DNA of 64,000 nucleotides, from assembly GCA_035048485.1 (NCBI GenBank), contig CM068587.1, positions 32,969,001-33,033,000 on the forward strand, in the 5' to 3' direction. This document shows positions 24,486-38,284 of the stretch, one piece after another. This DNA is from Pteria penguin (Eukaryota > Mollusca > Bivalvia > Pterioida > Pteriidae). The translations under genes and the position numbers were made by a program. The notes below the pieces were generated by a model, which made no database searches, was not told the origin of the DNA, and saw only the letters and a list, made by a program, of their open reading frames with translations. Numbering within the stretch: the first letter of the stretch is position 1; each line of letters opens with the position of its first letter.

Positions 24486-24796
24486 CATCATTACTAGCGA
24501 CTCTCACAATTTAGTAAAATTTTATGGATCTCGTAGGAAGATGGTTTATTAATTGAAGGAACTGTTACATTTTAACCGATAGTAGCATTTTATAATAACG
24601 TCGTAGAAACTTTTTTTTTTCTTCATTACTAGTAAGTGATGGGTACATGGGACTCTCACACAAATAAGAACTTGTAAATACCAGATAGAGTAGATTTTAC
24701 ATAAAGTAAGGACATTTCCTTTATAATGTCTATTACTTTAACCCAAGTTTGATTTCGGTGGTATGTTGGGATGGGGCTAGCGTTGTTAACGCTAGT

Positions 24797-25073
24797 GGCG
24801 GACTTTAGTACCCCATTTTGAATTTTCAGTATATTGAAACAAGTCAGTTTTGCAACAAGGTTTAATTATGTATAGTATAGACCATTCATAACTTTTAACT
24901 TGTTTATAGTTTGTGATTTTATTTTGCATAGTAGTCAGATTACAACTTATGGAATTTTTTATGTCATTTTTAATAAATGACCATTTTCAACTTCATATAA
25001 TCTTTGTTTCTTTCCTTGGCAAATTCAAACTGAGCTCAACATACCACGAACTTGGCTGAGGATAGTCATAAAT
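24797..25073 (+). repeat. Ngaro split repeat B1
   Basis: Starts GGCGGACTTTAGTACCCCAT and ends GATAGTCATAAAT. Nearly identical to B2; it directly abuts A2. Confidence 0.9.
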
Positions 25074-25257
25074 TACCATTTATTCGTAATAAATGTATTT
25101 ATGAATACCGTATAGTTATTAGGTCTAGGAAAGATAACCCTTGCTTCCTTGGGTAGTACTACGCAGTGAAGGCTGCGCGCAAGAATATCTCATTAATATT
25201 CATGAGCGTCAGTCAAAGCGTTGTGTAAGTTAAAGCAGCTGCAACTTCAAAACATTT
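25074..25257 (+). repeat. Ngaro split repeat A2
   Basis: Second copy of A1, directly after B1. The B1/A2 junction reproduces the expected circle junction (AAAT next to TACC). Confidence 0.9.
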
Positions 25258-25475
25258 CCCTCCACCCACCCCTTACTCCTTTCATCTACCAAATGTAAGC
25301 GGGAGGCATGTGATACGTTTTGAAATTTTCTACCTTTATGTATGCAACTTTTATATTCTACGGATGACTTTCTTTTGGTTTAATTCGTAGCTTGTTCATT
25401 TATACATTCTAGTCAGCCTTATTATCTATTGTTATGTTGGATGTCAGGTTCCAAACTTTATAACTCTATAGAAGG

Positions 25476-25756
25476 GGCGGACTTTAGTGCCCCATCTTTG
25501 AATTTTCAGTATATTGAAACAAGTCAGTTTTGCAACAAGGTTTAATTATGTATAGTATAGACCATTCATAACTTTTAACTTGTTTATAGTTTGTGATTTT
25601 ATTTTACATAGTAGTCAGATTACAACTTATGGAATGTTTTATGTCATTTTTAATAAATGACCATTTTCAGCTTCATATAATCTTTGTTTCTTTCCTTGGC
25701 AAATTCAAACTGAGCTCAACATACCACGAACTGTCTGGCTGAGGATAGTCATAAAT
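25476..25756 (+). repeat. Ngaro split repeat B2, right terminus
   Basis: Copy of B1 with a few differences (GAACTGTCTGG against GAACTTGG). It ends at ATAAAT, next to PLE codons for GCNDHIDSIGN. Confidence 0.9.
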
Positions 25757-27340
25757 GGTTGTAATGACCATATCGATAGTATTGGAAATCTTACAAGTCG
25801 TGGATGTCGGTCAGTTAGTGACATGCGTTTGTTTGATAATACACCAAGAAGACGTCGAAGTCATGGTAAACGAAAATATAGGAGACCTGAGATCCATAAT
25901 ATCTCCTTCGATGACCTACCATTTATCAATCAAATTTAGGTCCTCATTATATTCGTATAAAGCTTTATTAGCTTACAAAAGCTACATAAGTTGTACGAAT
26001 CCACGTGAAACTTATATTTCACTGAATCTGGAACTCCAGAATATCAACTCCAAGGTTTTATCTTGGACATCTCCAGTAACAGAGGATTTCAAGCCGTCCA
26101 TTCAGACAAGCTGTAGATGGTAATGAAAAGCGCTCCTATATTTTTGCAAATAATGGAAATGACTCATTTCATTTAAGTAACATTTTAAATCATAAGTCTG
26201 TTAAAGATAATACACCTCCATACTTCACATTGAGGGAGTCGCCTTGTATTTCCTATACATATACACCAACAGTTGCTTCTAAAATCTCTAGTAATAAACA
26301 AAATTTGAAATGTGTAGATCTGAAAGCGTCATAACCCTAAACAGTGTTTATGTTCCTTGTCTGAGTTTAAATATAATCCATGTGGTCATGTGGCAAGACA
26401 TCTTCGTAATGTTCCAAATGAAAAACTTAGAGATCTTTTTTGTAAATTCCCAAAATATAGAGAGGCGCAGTCATTCACATGGCGTCAAAATTTTGATATT
26501 ATTATGAACTCATATGAAGAGTATGCCAAATGTTTGGCTAAGAGAGAGACGGTTGAGCTTGGTCTTCATTCAACGCCTGATAATCCAACTTCCACACTAA
26601 CAAATTTGTCTCCTTCAGAGGTATTGGATAATCACAAGTCAGTTCACAGTTCATTCGGTATACCCACAAATGAATCTTATCTCGAGCTACCATACCTTTT
26701 TTTGGATTCGAAAAATGCATTAAACTCCATATAAGCATCTTTTCGTAACTGGATCTTCCAAGTTTTCCATCAAGCCTCTTTCCATATTCCTCACTAAAGT
26801 TCTGACAGAAATCAACCATGTTCTTCAGAAATACTGCTCTACTGCTTACTCGAGAAGCGGAGTCAATCAGATGTGGATCCTAAAGAATTCCAAGGAACTT
26901 CTAGAGCTCTTAAAATCTATTATTTTCAATAATTTCACTACTTTACATACAGTTAAATAAAAGAATAAAATAAATCAATAAAAGATACAACTGAGAGCGC
27001 ATCTTTTGTTTTATACCTCGATATACTCCTATCAATTAGTGATGATAGTTCATTAGTAACATATTTCTATGACAAACGTGACGATTTCAATTTCATTATT
27101 ACCAACGTTTCTTTTCTGGTTTGCAACATACTTTCCTCTCCCGCATATGGCGTCTTCATTTCACAACTTATACGCTATGCCAGGGCATACTCTAAATACG
27201 AAAATTTTGTTCTGAGAATTAGGCTTCTTGCCAAGAAACTATTCTTACTAATACATATTGAGGATTGGTTAACCGGTTTTCATATTGAGAATATGTTTAC
27301 CGATATTTTGGGACCTGACCGTACAAATTAGCCATCTTTA
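25757..27340 (+). pseudogene. PLE family B linker and RT remnants (3' part)
   Basis: Resumes as GCNDHIDSIGNLTSRGC, then RRPEIHNISFDDLPFINQI, CISYTYTPTVASKI (26240), CGHVARHLRNVPNEKLRDLF, SFTWRQNFDIIMNSYEEYAK, then a degraded RT part (SRSGVNQMWILKNSKELLE, about 26855) and [20 protein letters not shown] (about 27136). Stops are common and the segment carrying the catalytic Y-x-D-D is missing. Confidence 0.8.
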
Positions 27341-27759
27341 CTTTTTGACTTTACTTGATTTGACATAATATGTATATATACATACATTTGTTCATGTGCA
27401 TTTCCGACGACAGAATTTCAGTTAAACAATATTTCGTACCGTGAATAGGATAATTTGACTTCGTGTTAATGTCTCCTTCATGTGTTCATATGTGCGTATT
27501 TATGTATTTACTTCCTCGACTTGAAAAGCTTTTGCAGTTACAGTTTATTAAGATAAGTTAACTTATTTTCATAATTGATATTTATATAACAACAAGTACT
27601 TTTGAATTTTCCACCACTGTCAAACTACTTAATTTACCAACTTCCTGGTTGCTTGAATAATTTAAGCACTCTTTCCGAAGCTTGTACAAAGCCCAAGTAT
27701 ATCATCATTACATAGAATTTATGAGGGAATGTGCGTATCATATACAAAGAACGATAGTT

Positions 27760-28105
27760 ATGAAGCTCATCTACTTAGTAGTAATACTTTTTGGGCTTCA
27801 GGTATATTTTTGTGAAGGAGACTGTCCTGTTTCCCGCTGTGAATTTTTTCCATGGCCTGCCTGGTCAGATTGCAGCCAAACATGTGGTGGAGGTTATAGA
27901 TCGCGGTCAAGGCTTTTCTGTTGTAAACTGAGCCTAGTTAATGATATTCGTGCATGCATAGCAGATTGTGGACTATCGTATGATTGGTATGACAAAAGCT
28001 ACTATCAGACTGAACAGTGTAATACACATTGTTATAATGGCGGGTCTTATAGTGGAAATAGATGTCTTTGCTCAGATGGGTATTACGGTAGCTGCTGCTT
28101 ATCCC
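27760..28105 (+). CDS. Exon 1: signal peptide, TSP1 and EGF-like
   Basis: The ATG at 27760 is preferred over the in-frame ATG at 27682 because a hydrophobic signal peptide ([17 protein letters not shown]) follows it directly. Next comes a TSP1 signature ([20 protein letters not shown]) and an EGF-like run ([20 protein letters not shown]). Donor GTGAGT at 28106, phase 1. Confidence 0.85.
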
Positions 28106-31100
28106 GTGAGTATATCTGAAGAAATCAAAAATAAATTTTTATATATTTTACGCCTACGTTCATGTATATAATGTTACAACGATTACAATTCACCGCTTGT
28201 AAAGTTTTTGCTTTTCATATACTAGCAGTAGATTAATTTTATTAATATCAAGTATTATCAGAACTATAAAAGTATTAAAATAAATTGTGGCCAACAGCGG
28301 TATTAAACGGGATTTTGCCATACCTTCTACTTTCAATCAATAGGATTTAATTGATGTTTCACTAATTGGCTTTATAAGCTCATCTGAGCAAAAGGGTAGA
28401 GTGTTATAGCTAACCAGCCGTCTATTTGTCCCTCGGCGGAGAACTTTTCACGATTTCCTCAGAACCACCACGGCGATTTTTTTAAACTTGGTAGTGAAGC
28501 AGAACAATGTGTTCCCTACAAGTGTTATCATTTTTGGCTAGATCTGTGAAAGAGTGAATCTACCAGGAAGGAAGGGTAGATTTAATGAAGGCCCTAAGAA
28601 CTGGTCTTCCTTTAGTCAAATTTCTCCGAAGCTTCATACATCGACAAACCAGAATCCATCATAGGCATTTAGAACAATGTACTGTAGAACGAATTTCAGG
28701 AAATACGTAGGAAAGTCGGAACACAATGTACCAATGACTTTGCTTGTAACAGCAGAAAATAAACATGCAGGCTTAAATAAATATTTTATTCAGATGTACA
28801 TTGCAGCATATTTCATCAAACCGAGAAAAGAAAAGCACTGTGTACATACAGTTATGTAAGCAACTCAATTAAAGCCGGAACAGTTGTTGTACACGGATGA
28901 GTGGTCGGTGATCAGTTTATTACCGTATAACCGGTATACAAGCATGTCGTCATTACAAGGTGCAAAGCCAGAATATTTAGTGCTTTGTTCATCTATAAAT
29001 TAATTTATATGATAATAGCGAGACAAAGAATTATAAAAAAACCCACTATCGTTGTTTATGCATTAGCCCAATGATTTCCCCAGTGCGTGATTGACCATCT
29101 ATATCATATAATGCTGCCTTCCTTCTCAGCTGTTTGTTGCTTATCGGGGTGTGGTAAAATCCCATTTTCATTTCTTGAACGCTTTTTAATATACTGTAAT
29201 ATTGCTATGCCGTCCACACGGCGAACTAAGTCACCAGAGCAGGTATACTGGTAACTTATTGGATTTGAGTAGATATGACAGGGCCGAAAGTTTTAAAATG
29301 TACGGATATACTTCAATATTTTTCATCATGCGCTAAAATAAGCTTGTGTTAGAAGGTTTTTAAAGCTTAAAGTGCTAAAATATATCTAGGCTAAAATTTC
29401 GTTCAACGGTAATAATTAGTAAAAAGTATTGTTCTTTTCGTTCCATTCCTATCAAATTTTAAAAAAAAATGACTTTAATTCTTTTCGTATTTGGCAGATT
29501 TTTCAGACTTGCGTATTTTCGGGATTTTTCTCATTGTTGTATGCCTTTAATGGAGTCTACATAGCTCAGTCTGTTAGATGATGTTACAGCTAAGTGCAGT
29601 CCGCCCCTTGCATGAAGTGCACTTCAAAGATCACTTATGACTGTTTTTTAACTTTATTTGGTGACAACAGAGCAAACTTAGAATGAAGTTTAGTACTAAA
29701 CTTAATTCCAAGCTTATTAGTAATTTTGATTCCAAGTTTGCTCCAAATGCACTTCAAGTTTAGTTAATTTCTATATACATGTATACTGCTTCATTTCACT
29801 TGATGTAACCGGACTGAACACACGCCTTTAAATGATCGAGTTGTTTCTTTTAATTTAAACATTTGACATGGGAACACCTATTGTAAGGTCATTTCCAATA
29901 TCAGTGTATATACGGAAAAAGGACAATTTCATAATGAGGAGTGGTAATGTGATTGTTGAGATTATATGTATTTTGATGGAAACTGTAACTGTAATTGTTA
30001 TTATATTATTATTATAATTATTATTATTTTGGTATGTTTTGTTTTTCCTTCAGAGGTATGTTTCGATCTCTATCTGTGTAGTTTTCAATTTAAAATAACA
30101 AGAAGAAATTAAGCCGGGTGTAATGGTTTGTGGAAAAAAAGAAACCACAAATCGTTAAAACAACACAGCAGTATACTTTAACAAATCAAATAACACAAAC
30201 GAGTAGCTGAAGCCCTTTCATTTTTATTCTTTTTGCCTCGAAACCCAAAATAGAAGACAGTGTATTTTTTTTTCTATGGAATGCCCTAACAATAGCATCA
30301 TCTAGACACCCATCGTAATGTTCAATATGAAATCGATAAGGTAAAATTTTTAATTGTTTCTAAGTATTTACTATAGGCGTATATCGTGCATCAACGATTT
30401 GCAAGTTTGTAATGGATTCAATTCTATAAAATATTTTAATATATTATACTGTCTTGGTTTTAACGAATCATCTCTTATTGTAGGTAGTATATCGTTTGGT
30501 AACAAATTGTACATGACTGTATACTGATTGTCATTACATAATCATTTGATGTGATTATGAGATATATACGCTACTATAAACCTTAAGACGCTTACTTCTT
30601 CATGATGGCACATAACCCCACTTCTGATTCTTTCAAATGTCATAGATTGCCCGTAAGTCTTAATTTCTCTTGTTTCATCGATATTTTTATTTGCGGACTG
30701 TTCGGCATTGAAGTATTTTTTTATTATCAAGAAGCAATATATAGTTCAATTTAAGATCAATACCCTCAATTTATTCACTTTTGAAATTTATACCTACTTC
30801 TTTTCTACTACTTTTTAAGGGTTATCCATCCGTAAGAAAATTCTAGTGAAAAATATGTGTTTTCAAATTCTTTTGTTTGTTTTTTTTTTAGATTCGAAGA
30901 ACATACAAGATATAAATACATTGGTTGTGTTAAAACACTACTTATCCATATTTCTTTTCATTTGATCAAGAAATCAAAACTATGTAGATTTTATTCTATT
31001 ACTTGGATTACGAATTTTGTGCTTCTTGGGAAAAAAATGGCATATTTCAGATTTTTTCCTCTATCGACCTCATACATTGATGAGTCATAAAAATGAATAT

Positions 31101-34100
31101 CTACAAATATAAATCAAGCGTTTTTCCAGCGAGACTGCTAAACGACTTAAACGACTCTTGCTGTAGAGTATAGTTTCGCAGTATTTTCGGTTCAGTAAAA
31201 TCAGGATAGGTATACCGGATTGTTTCTCGGAACTGAAAATGAAACGAAACCGCAAGAAAACAAAAATGAAGTTTACATTTGGTTAACTGTGATAAAATAT
31301 CTCGTAAGGCATGGCATCTTAACCTTGATCGTGAAAATTATGGATCCATGAAAGTTACACTGCTCTTGTCAAACTTCATTTTCTTGAACATAAAGACGTG
31401 TTAGCTCTACACAGCTCTTATCAGTTTCGCAATAATATCTGTTATCTCCTATCGCTATGGAGGGCCTCATTAAACCCACATTCCGAATAATTACGGACAG
31501 ATTGGCGATCACTATAGAATCTTCCTCATGCGTAGTTCTCCCTATGAAGTCAATTTGGAAATTGGTTTCCCTATCCTGCTTTCCCTATCCTGCTTTGGTT
31601 TCCCTACCCTATTCTCCATATATAGATACATATGGAATTCACACGATTTGACTCTTTCTACGGGGTATATGTGACGGGTGTTGCTAGCAAGCAGGAGATG
31701 CTCACTCTCCCCGAGCACCTGATCTCACTCCATCACAGGGGTTCACATATGCTCTTCAAGTAGACATATTTTGTTATTTTCCATTTGTTTTTCATTTTCA
31801 CTGATTTTGTATGTCCTATGGTTTCATGATTTTTGGACTTGTGGCTTGGATTTATCCATCATCTTTACATTTCAACACAGGTCCGAGATGTGTGTATAGT
31901 GTAAAAATACATTCTGGAGATTCTGGAGTGTATCATATGATATCAAGAAAATTTATTGTCATAATATTATTCTATAATATGAGGTATGAATTACGTATAA
32001 TAATGTTATTTATTAAAATTTAATTGAGATCTTCTGTAATTGATATAACAGTTGAAATCATAAAATAAACATTTTGGCAAAATGCGGTTATAAACTTGCA
32101 AGATAGTGTAAATAATAAAAAAAGAAAGACAACACATACATACATGACTGACTGATTACTTATTGTTTTACGTCACTCCCGGATTATTTCAAGTATTATG
32201 ACGGTATCTGCCTGATGCATTACATAGAAATGTAGACATTTGCAACGGCCCCAACCGAAGCAGTGAAGGATCTTTTACGTGCCACACCTACCGTGATACC
32301 GTGAAACACCATTGCCCAGGGCGGGAGTCGAACGCTGGACCTCGCGATCACGAGCCGAGCACCTTATCCACTAGGCTACAAAGGCATCAATACATACAAA
32401 CATAGATACAACATATGTAAGTACTCATGAACCCGTTAAAACTGAAATGGGATCAGGTGCCATGGAAGAGAAAGCATCCCCTTCTGACCGGCCACACCCG
32501 CCGTGATGTCATACGTATATGCGAATAAGTATCATTGGCAGTCACAGAAGTAGGAATGGGCATAGTCTTAGTCATAAGTATAGGTCATGTTCAGTACAAA
32601 TAATACAGTATTAGTAATGCCGATGGTCTAACTATTACGAGATAAGGAAGTCAACATGCCAGACAACGATCTATTATATGAGCAAATAATGTCCTTATAA
32701 CGACCTATATATGATATCATATCCTTGTGAAAGTAACTTTTCTCCCAATAGTTTGCCTCGGTAAATAAAGGAACGATACTCAGGAGAGGGTCCAGCATAC
32801 ATAGCCGCGAGTTGTGGCCCTGTATGAATAATAGAGGCACAATTTCTTACGTTGCGTAAACTTGCAATTTTGATAAACAGAATAGCCGACACGATTGTTC
32901 GCGTTTCGGCATCAAATGGAGCAAATTTTAAACATATATAAACATTATGCAAACGATCGAAAATAATAACCCCCCCCCCCCCCCCCCCGACCTGTCGTCT
33001 AAAGGCTTTACACATTTTCCCAAAACATGTGTCACATTACCTGGTTTGTTTGTATGTAGTCTGAATCATCCCTACGTATGCGTAATTGCATCTCGGTAGC
33101 AGAGTCAAACATTTGGATGATTCAGTCTAAGTAAAACACCTAGTCGTTTATTGTCATAAACTGAATGCACAATAGATCTAGTATTGAACATTCTCCAACG
33201 AAACATATGGAACACTTGGTCGTAGTCACCCTATAAATGCATATCTTTGAGGTGCTTTAAATTGAAAATGTTTCGATTATATTTTAGATTGTCGTAGTAT
33301 ACAGTATTGCAGTCGTGTGAAATGTTACTCTTCATTGGATAGTATATGCACAAAATGTAACAAAGAAGGATCTACAAAAGAGTCATCATTATACTGGCCA
33401 ATATACAACAAAAAGACATGTGAAGGTAGATATCTCCGATTCCTTGCAAATCAATGCTCGTTAAAATAGAAAAAAATGTAAGCGATTTTTGAATATTGCT
33501 ATTACTTCGTGTATAGATACGTAAAATTCTATTGGTACACCAATTGAATACTGTAGAAGATATATGTATGCATGAAGAACACATTTTTGCATTATATACC
33601 ATATGAAGGTCTTAGCATATAGATGTAAGTTCAAAAACGCAAAATACATTACTCTTCTAGCAACATGTTCCTACAACCACCAATGGTGTTGGCCCGGTAC
33701 ATGTAGCAGACCGCACAGCGAATTAGACAAACTAAGACCATCCTGCCAATGCCACAGAGATTTCATTAAAGACCCGTCCGGAAAAGCTAAATGCATTCGT
33801 ATGTTATTACATTCCTATTCTTAATTTCATTTCTTTAATTCATTATTTTAAGAAAATATTTTAAAAACATTTCATCTAGTAATTTGTTAGATTTTTAATT
33901 GTGTAAACTGAAAATTAAAAACAAAAACAAGAAATATACTCTCCTTATTGACAAATGTCAGTTCATACTTAAAAATTGAAATATTTCGAACAAAATGAAA
34001 CAATATTCTGTTCATAGAAAACAATAAGGTAATTTAAAGAGGCAAAAACATTTTTTAATATAAAGATAAGTTGTGTTCTGGTTTTAATCCTGCTTAAGCA

Positions 34101-37100
34101 ATATAGAAGGCTCAGAGAGGTAACAATTCATTTTGTGATTTACAATAGATATCTCTTTTAGTACAAAAACAGCCGGAGTTGATAACTTGTCAAGTTGGTG
34201 CAGAAAACATCCAGGGAGAAGTGAAGAATTCTACTACTAAAGGACGATGTGCAAATGAGGGACCGGTATACATAAACTTTCATATATCAGCATTATCCTT
34301 CACTTTTAGAATGCAATTCTCGATAGATATTACTCAAAGGACACCTCATTACATTCGTGAAAGTCATTTTGGGATTGTGCATTCAGAAATTAAAGTCAAC
34401 AAACTACCACTGCAAGGTAAGATATCAATATATGACCTGAAAGGTTTTTAATCTATTGAACAAATAGGTAAGGGTTATGATTTGACAAAACATGAACAAG
34501 TAGGAAATATAAAAAGTATTTCTTGTGTAATCTATTTATCTGTATGTTTCTGTTAATTTGTTCTCTTTTGTTTTGTATTTTATTTGTGTGTTTTTATTTC
34601 CTTATTTATTCTTTTTTTTTTTTCGTGAGTACCACAATTGTATAATTGTTTCACTATTTAACATTTTTTATGCCTTTTTCTTATCATTCTATCATTAAGT
34701 TCAGCTAAGTGAGATATTTTCTCTCATTTCCTTAATTTCGATATGTCATAGATGGGTTAGCTGTTATATAAAATCCTATTCAATTCATGTTGAATTTCTG
34801 TACGGAAAACTAAAATTACTTTGTGACTGATTAACAAGTAGACTTTATATTAAGTAACCCATTTGGAAAAAGAAGGGAAAACCCGAAAAAACATAAATAT
34901 TGTCAGATTATGCCACACAAATCAAAGAGCCAGTGTGTTTTTCCGATCAGTAATATTTTAATGGAAAAAAACAAGACGAAAACATATTTTTCTCGGGTAG
35001 CAGAAGTTCTGAAGAACCCGTAAATACCTAAATTTTATATGTGTAAGAAATCGAAACGAGTTAATCATGAGCATTTGTTTAATTCATTTATGCGAGATAT
35101 AAAGGTACTGGTTCCTGATTTTCATTCCATATTATAGGCTGTCTGCAGGAATAACGATTACAAATTACGGTCAACTGGGATCGAAATTTAGGGGCTCACT
35201 AAATAAATTTTTATATATTCATTGACATTTATTACGCTGGCATTAATGAAGCTTATTCAATAGGTGATATTTCTAGGACCTTTTGAGTTTCAACTCCGAA
35301 ACCATGAAGATGTCTTTTATCCGGCCTAGAAATTGAATGAAATTACTGGATCTTTGTAACAGTGTAAAACGTTAGATAAACTTTGAGCGTATTTTGAGCA
35401 AAGTTGGCATCAATTTTTGTAGCTAAGTAGGAGGCAAGTATACTTAAGGACAGGTTTGCGATGTAGAAAGGCATTCATAAAGTTAATCTGCAGTGCACTT
35501 AATGCAAGGTTTGGACTGCATGCAACCACTTATAGATGTGTATATTTTTATTTCAAAATAGGGTCAAGCCACACTGAATTATATCATTATGACTTGACGT
35601 CAACCAGTCATGGATGTAGTGTCTCCTTCAGCGATTTTGCCCCACATACCGGAATAATATCTTGTGAGAGTAATCGTGGAGTTGCCATTGCACTCAGAGA
35701 TGGAGAACGGTACTGGCACATAACATTATTTCTATTAATCTTAAATAACATTACATCCAACATAATTGCCCCTAAAGTTTAATTAGTGCACTCTCAATAC
35801 TTACTCAATTAAACGCTTGTTCGTATATTTTCCTCTCTATTACAGGATCTGCTTACAATTCTTGGCTTATGGAGGTGGATTCCTTAAATATCAAGACTTT
35901 CGTAATAGAGTCTCGCCAGAACAGCTTTACGACAGAACAGTAGCATCAAACCACATGTGCCTTCGCTATGACTCTTCTCCGCCAAAGCATTGCATCGCAA
36001 GCGGATGTTCGAATGAACCTATTCAGCTTGAAAGTAGAATGACTAAAACAAACGAAATCACTGTATCCGTTCTTGGGTGGTCAGATCCTTATCCAGTTGG
36101 CGGCCGCTCTAACCAAGCATCAGGAATCAGTCATTTTGATATAGCAGTACATAAAGTTTCAACTGTAGATAATATCAAAATGAGAATGGAAGAGAAAACA
36201 CTTTCATTACACAAAATTTTCGCATATGATTCAAATCGCGAAGTTATTGTTTCCCTACCATCAGATACTCCTTCGTTATTTGGAATTTCCGTGACTGCAG
36301 TTGATATTGCCAACAATTTACGAAAAGCTCGAAGGTTAGTTTACTTTGATAATTCATCCACAGTTGAAATTGACCACGCACATGAATTCAAGTTCGACTC
36401 AGGAAGTCTGGAAACTAATTTCACCTGGCAAATTAACCATGGAAAAATTTGCATGTCATGGACGGATAGATACTACAATACGCATAACGTCATTCCAGGA
36501 AACAATGTCCTGAGAATTATTCAGTCGAATAGTTTGTATAAAGGGAATTATGATCAGATAACAGGTCCTCTGTCGGTCAAAGGAACGCCTAATGTACACG
36601 GAGTAGTTAGTTTTCTGTATCGATACAAATTGAATGACGGAATTTATACCACCAGTAATCCAGTACCTCATTTTACGACTCAAAGTCTTTGTACAAATTT
36701 CGTTATCAAAGACGGTGATTCTTATACTTTTGCTATAAGTTCAGTAGACTTGATTCAAAACAGAATAGAAGAAGAACATACAATTTACATTGATGCAAGT
36801 GTCCCAGACATAGAGAATGTTTGGCTAGTAAAAGATGGACATCGTCAACTATTCGTCCACAACTCCACAGATCTATCTTATATGAACATTGAATTTGATG
36901 TCCTTGACACACACAGCGGTATACATTCAATACATTGGGCCTTAGGAATTACTCGTGGTGGAAATGAACTGGGTCTAGGAAGTGTGGGTGTACATAGGAT
37001 TAACGTAAGTTACATTCCTAATTTTCGTAATTAATGTTTGATATATCAGACTATCTACCCTTATTTATAGATTTATTATATGCGCAAATTGTTACATATG

Positions 37101-37404
37101 TAAGTGAAGGGACAGGTTGGCCTAGTAGAATCGCACTGGATTTCTAATCTTAAGACCTAGGTTAGAATGAGTATGTTTTTTCTTTTGTTGATTTTTGTTT
37201 TGTCTTCTATTTGTCCTTCAAATAGGATAGTATAAACGGAGACCATATGCCATGATATACTTTGTTAAGTAAAAAGATTCTGCTGGTGAATAGGTTATGA
37301 AGGCCAGGAAAATGCCGCTACCGTATAAACGGAGCTTGAAACAATAAATAATAATAACAATAGTAGTGAAAATACTACTACTACTACTAATAATAATAAT
37401 AATG

Positions 37405-37444
<40 letters not shown>

Positions 37445-38251
37445 CGACGACGACGATGATAATAATAATAATAATAATAATGATAATAATAATAATAATA
37501 ATAATAACTAGAAACGAGCTCGTTGCTAAAGCAACGAGTAGGTTTCACAAGTTAAAGTCGAAGCAGCGAAGCTGAGATCTCCTACTCTAATACAAAATTC
37601 TTTTTCACGATCCAGATATCTGATCTTTAGTGATGGTATCCACATTGCGCAATCTACTTGCAGAAATTGTAGGTAACGGCGACTTACATTATACACATTA
37701 TACTGAAGCCTACATCGCACAATATCGACTACTCTTGACCATATATTTGAAACAAGAAACATGTAGGACAATCACACTTAGTACAATCTGCACGTGTAAC
37801 CTACATCTTCAGTCCTTACTGCCCGCTTTATGTTGTTTATTTATTAACTTACGCAAGGTATTTCGCGTGTACAGATGTTTGACCTTGAATCGCTTCTCTG
37901 CTGGAATAAACAATTCTCCTCGCGATGAACTTACGCAAGTTATTTCGCGTGTACAGATGTTTGACCTTGAATCGCCACTCTGCTGGAATAAACAATTCTC
38001 CTCGCGATGGCCTTTAGTAATGCCGCTTTCCCCAATATACAAAAGAAAGACTTGACAATGTCTCGTATTCCACAGGTAAAGCACTGTAACTGGCGATTAA
38101 TTCACACACGTTTGAAGTCCTGTATAACAGCGGCGCAGTGCGAGGTATTAAGCAAGGCAAATTCACCGCGCTTCTCTAATGTGTAATGCCAACGCTCGGA
38201 GAAGATTTCTTTATAGCCTTGTTCAGCAGTAGCTCGTAGAATGTAAATTTG

Positions 38252-38284
<33 letters not shown>

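Larger units (their letters stand above)
18779..25756 (+). mobile_element. Ngaro/DIRS-like tyrosine-recombinase retrotransposon, 6,978 bp
   Basis: Contains in order repeat A1, a decayed SGNH-hydrolase-like ORF, gag, RT-RNase H, tyrosine recombinase, tandem repeats, then B1-A2-B2. The A1...B1-A2-B2 split direct repeats are the termini described for Ngaro and PAT elements; absence of a methyltransferase frame favours Ngaro. Removing the element rejoins PLE codons (SSAALY to GCNDHID) with no duplicated bases, as expected for recombinase-mediated integration. It carries stops in RT, RNase H and recombinase, so this copy is not autonomous. Confidence 0.9.
18345..27340 (+). mobile_element. PLE family B with GIY-YIG upstream of RT, split by a Ngaro-like element
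   Basis: The two parts, 18345-18778 and 25757-27340, are one Penelope-like element on the plus strand. Order: cysteine-rich CVISKCGDKICRTCC, GIY-YIG nuclease, a linker with NTPRRRRSHGKRKYR, then CISYTYTPTVASKI, KFPKYREAQSFTWRQNFD (RT N-terminal extension), RT core remnant and the [19 protein letters not shown] region. Known PLEs with this N-terminal nuclease order are the Naiad/Chlamys group; placing this copy there is inference. Frameshifts and stops are frequent, and the RT centre is deleted near 26960. Confidence 0.8.
28106..33287 (+). other. Intron 1
   Basis: 5.2 kb with no further coding exon seen. It carries a PLE 3'-UTR piece, a minus-strand PLE/SINE pair, an ATT-rich microsatellite (about 29998-30032) and a C-run at about 32971-32988. 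A tRNA-like word (ACATAGCTCAGTCTGTTAGA, 29569) may be an old SINE head, but no body follows. Confidence 0.6.

Noticed and set aside
37366..37575. Poly-isoleucine open frame
   Set aside because: Translation of an ATA/AAT microsatellite.
37630..38084. Overlapping open frames of 141 and 91 codons in the H1 arm, mirrored in H3
   Set aside because: They overlap antisense, contain an internal 83-bp duplication and show no known motif; treated as non-coding Helitron interior.
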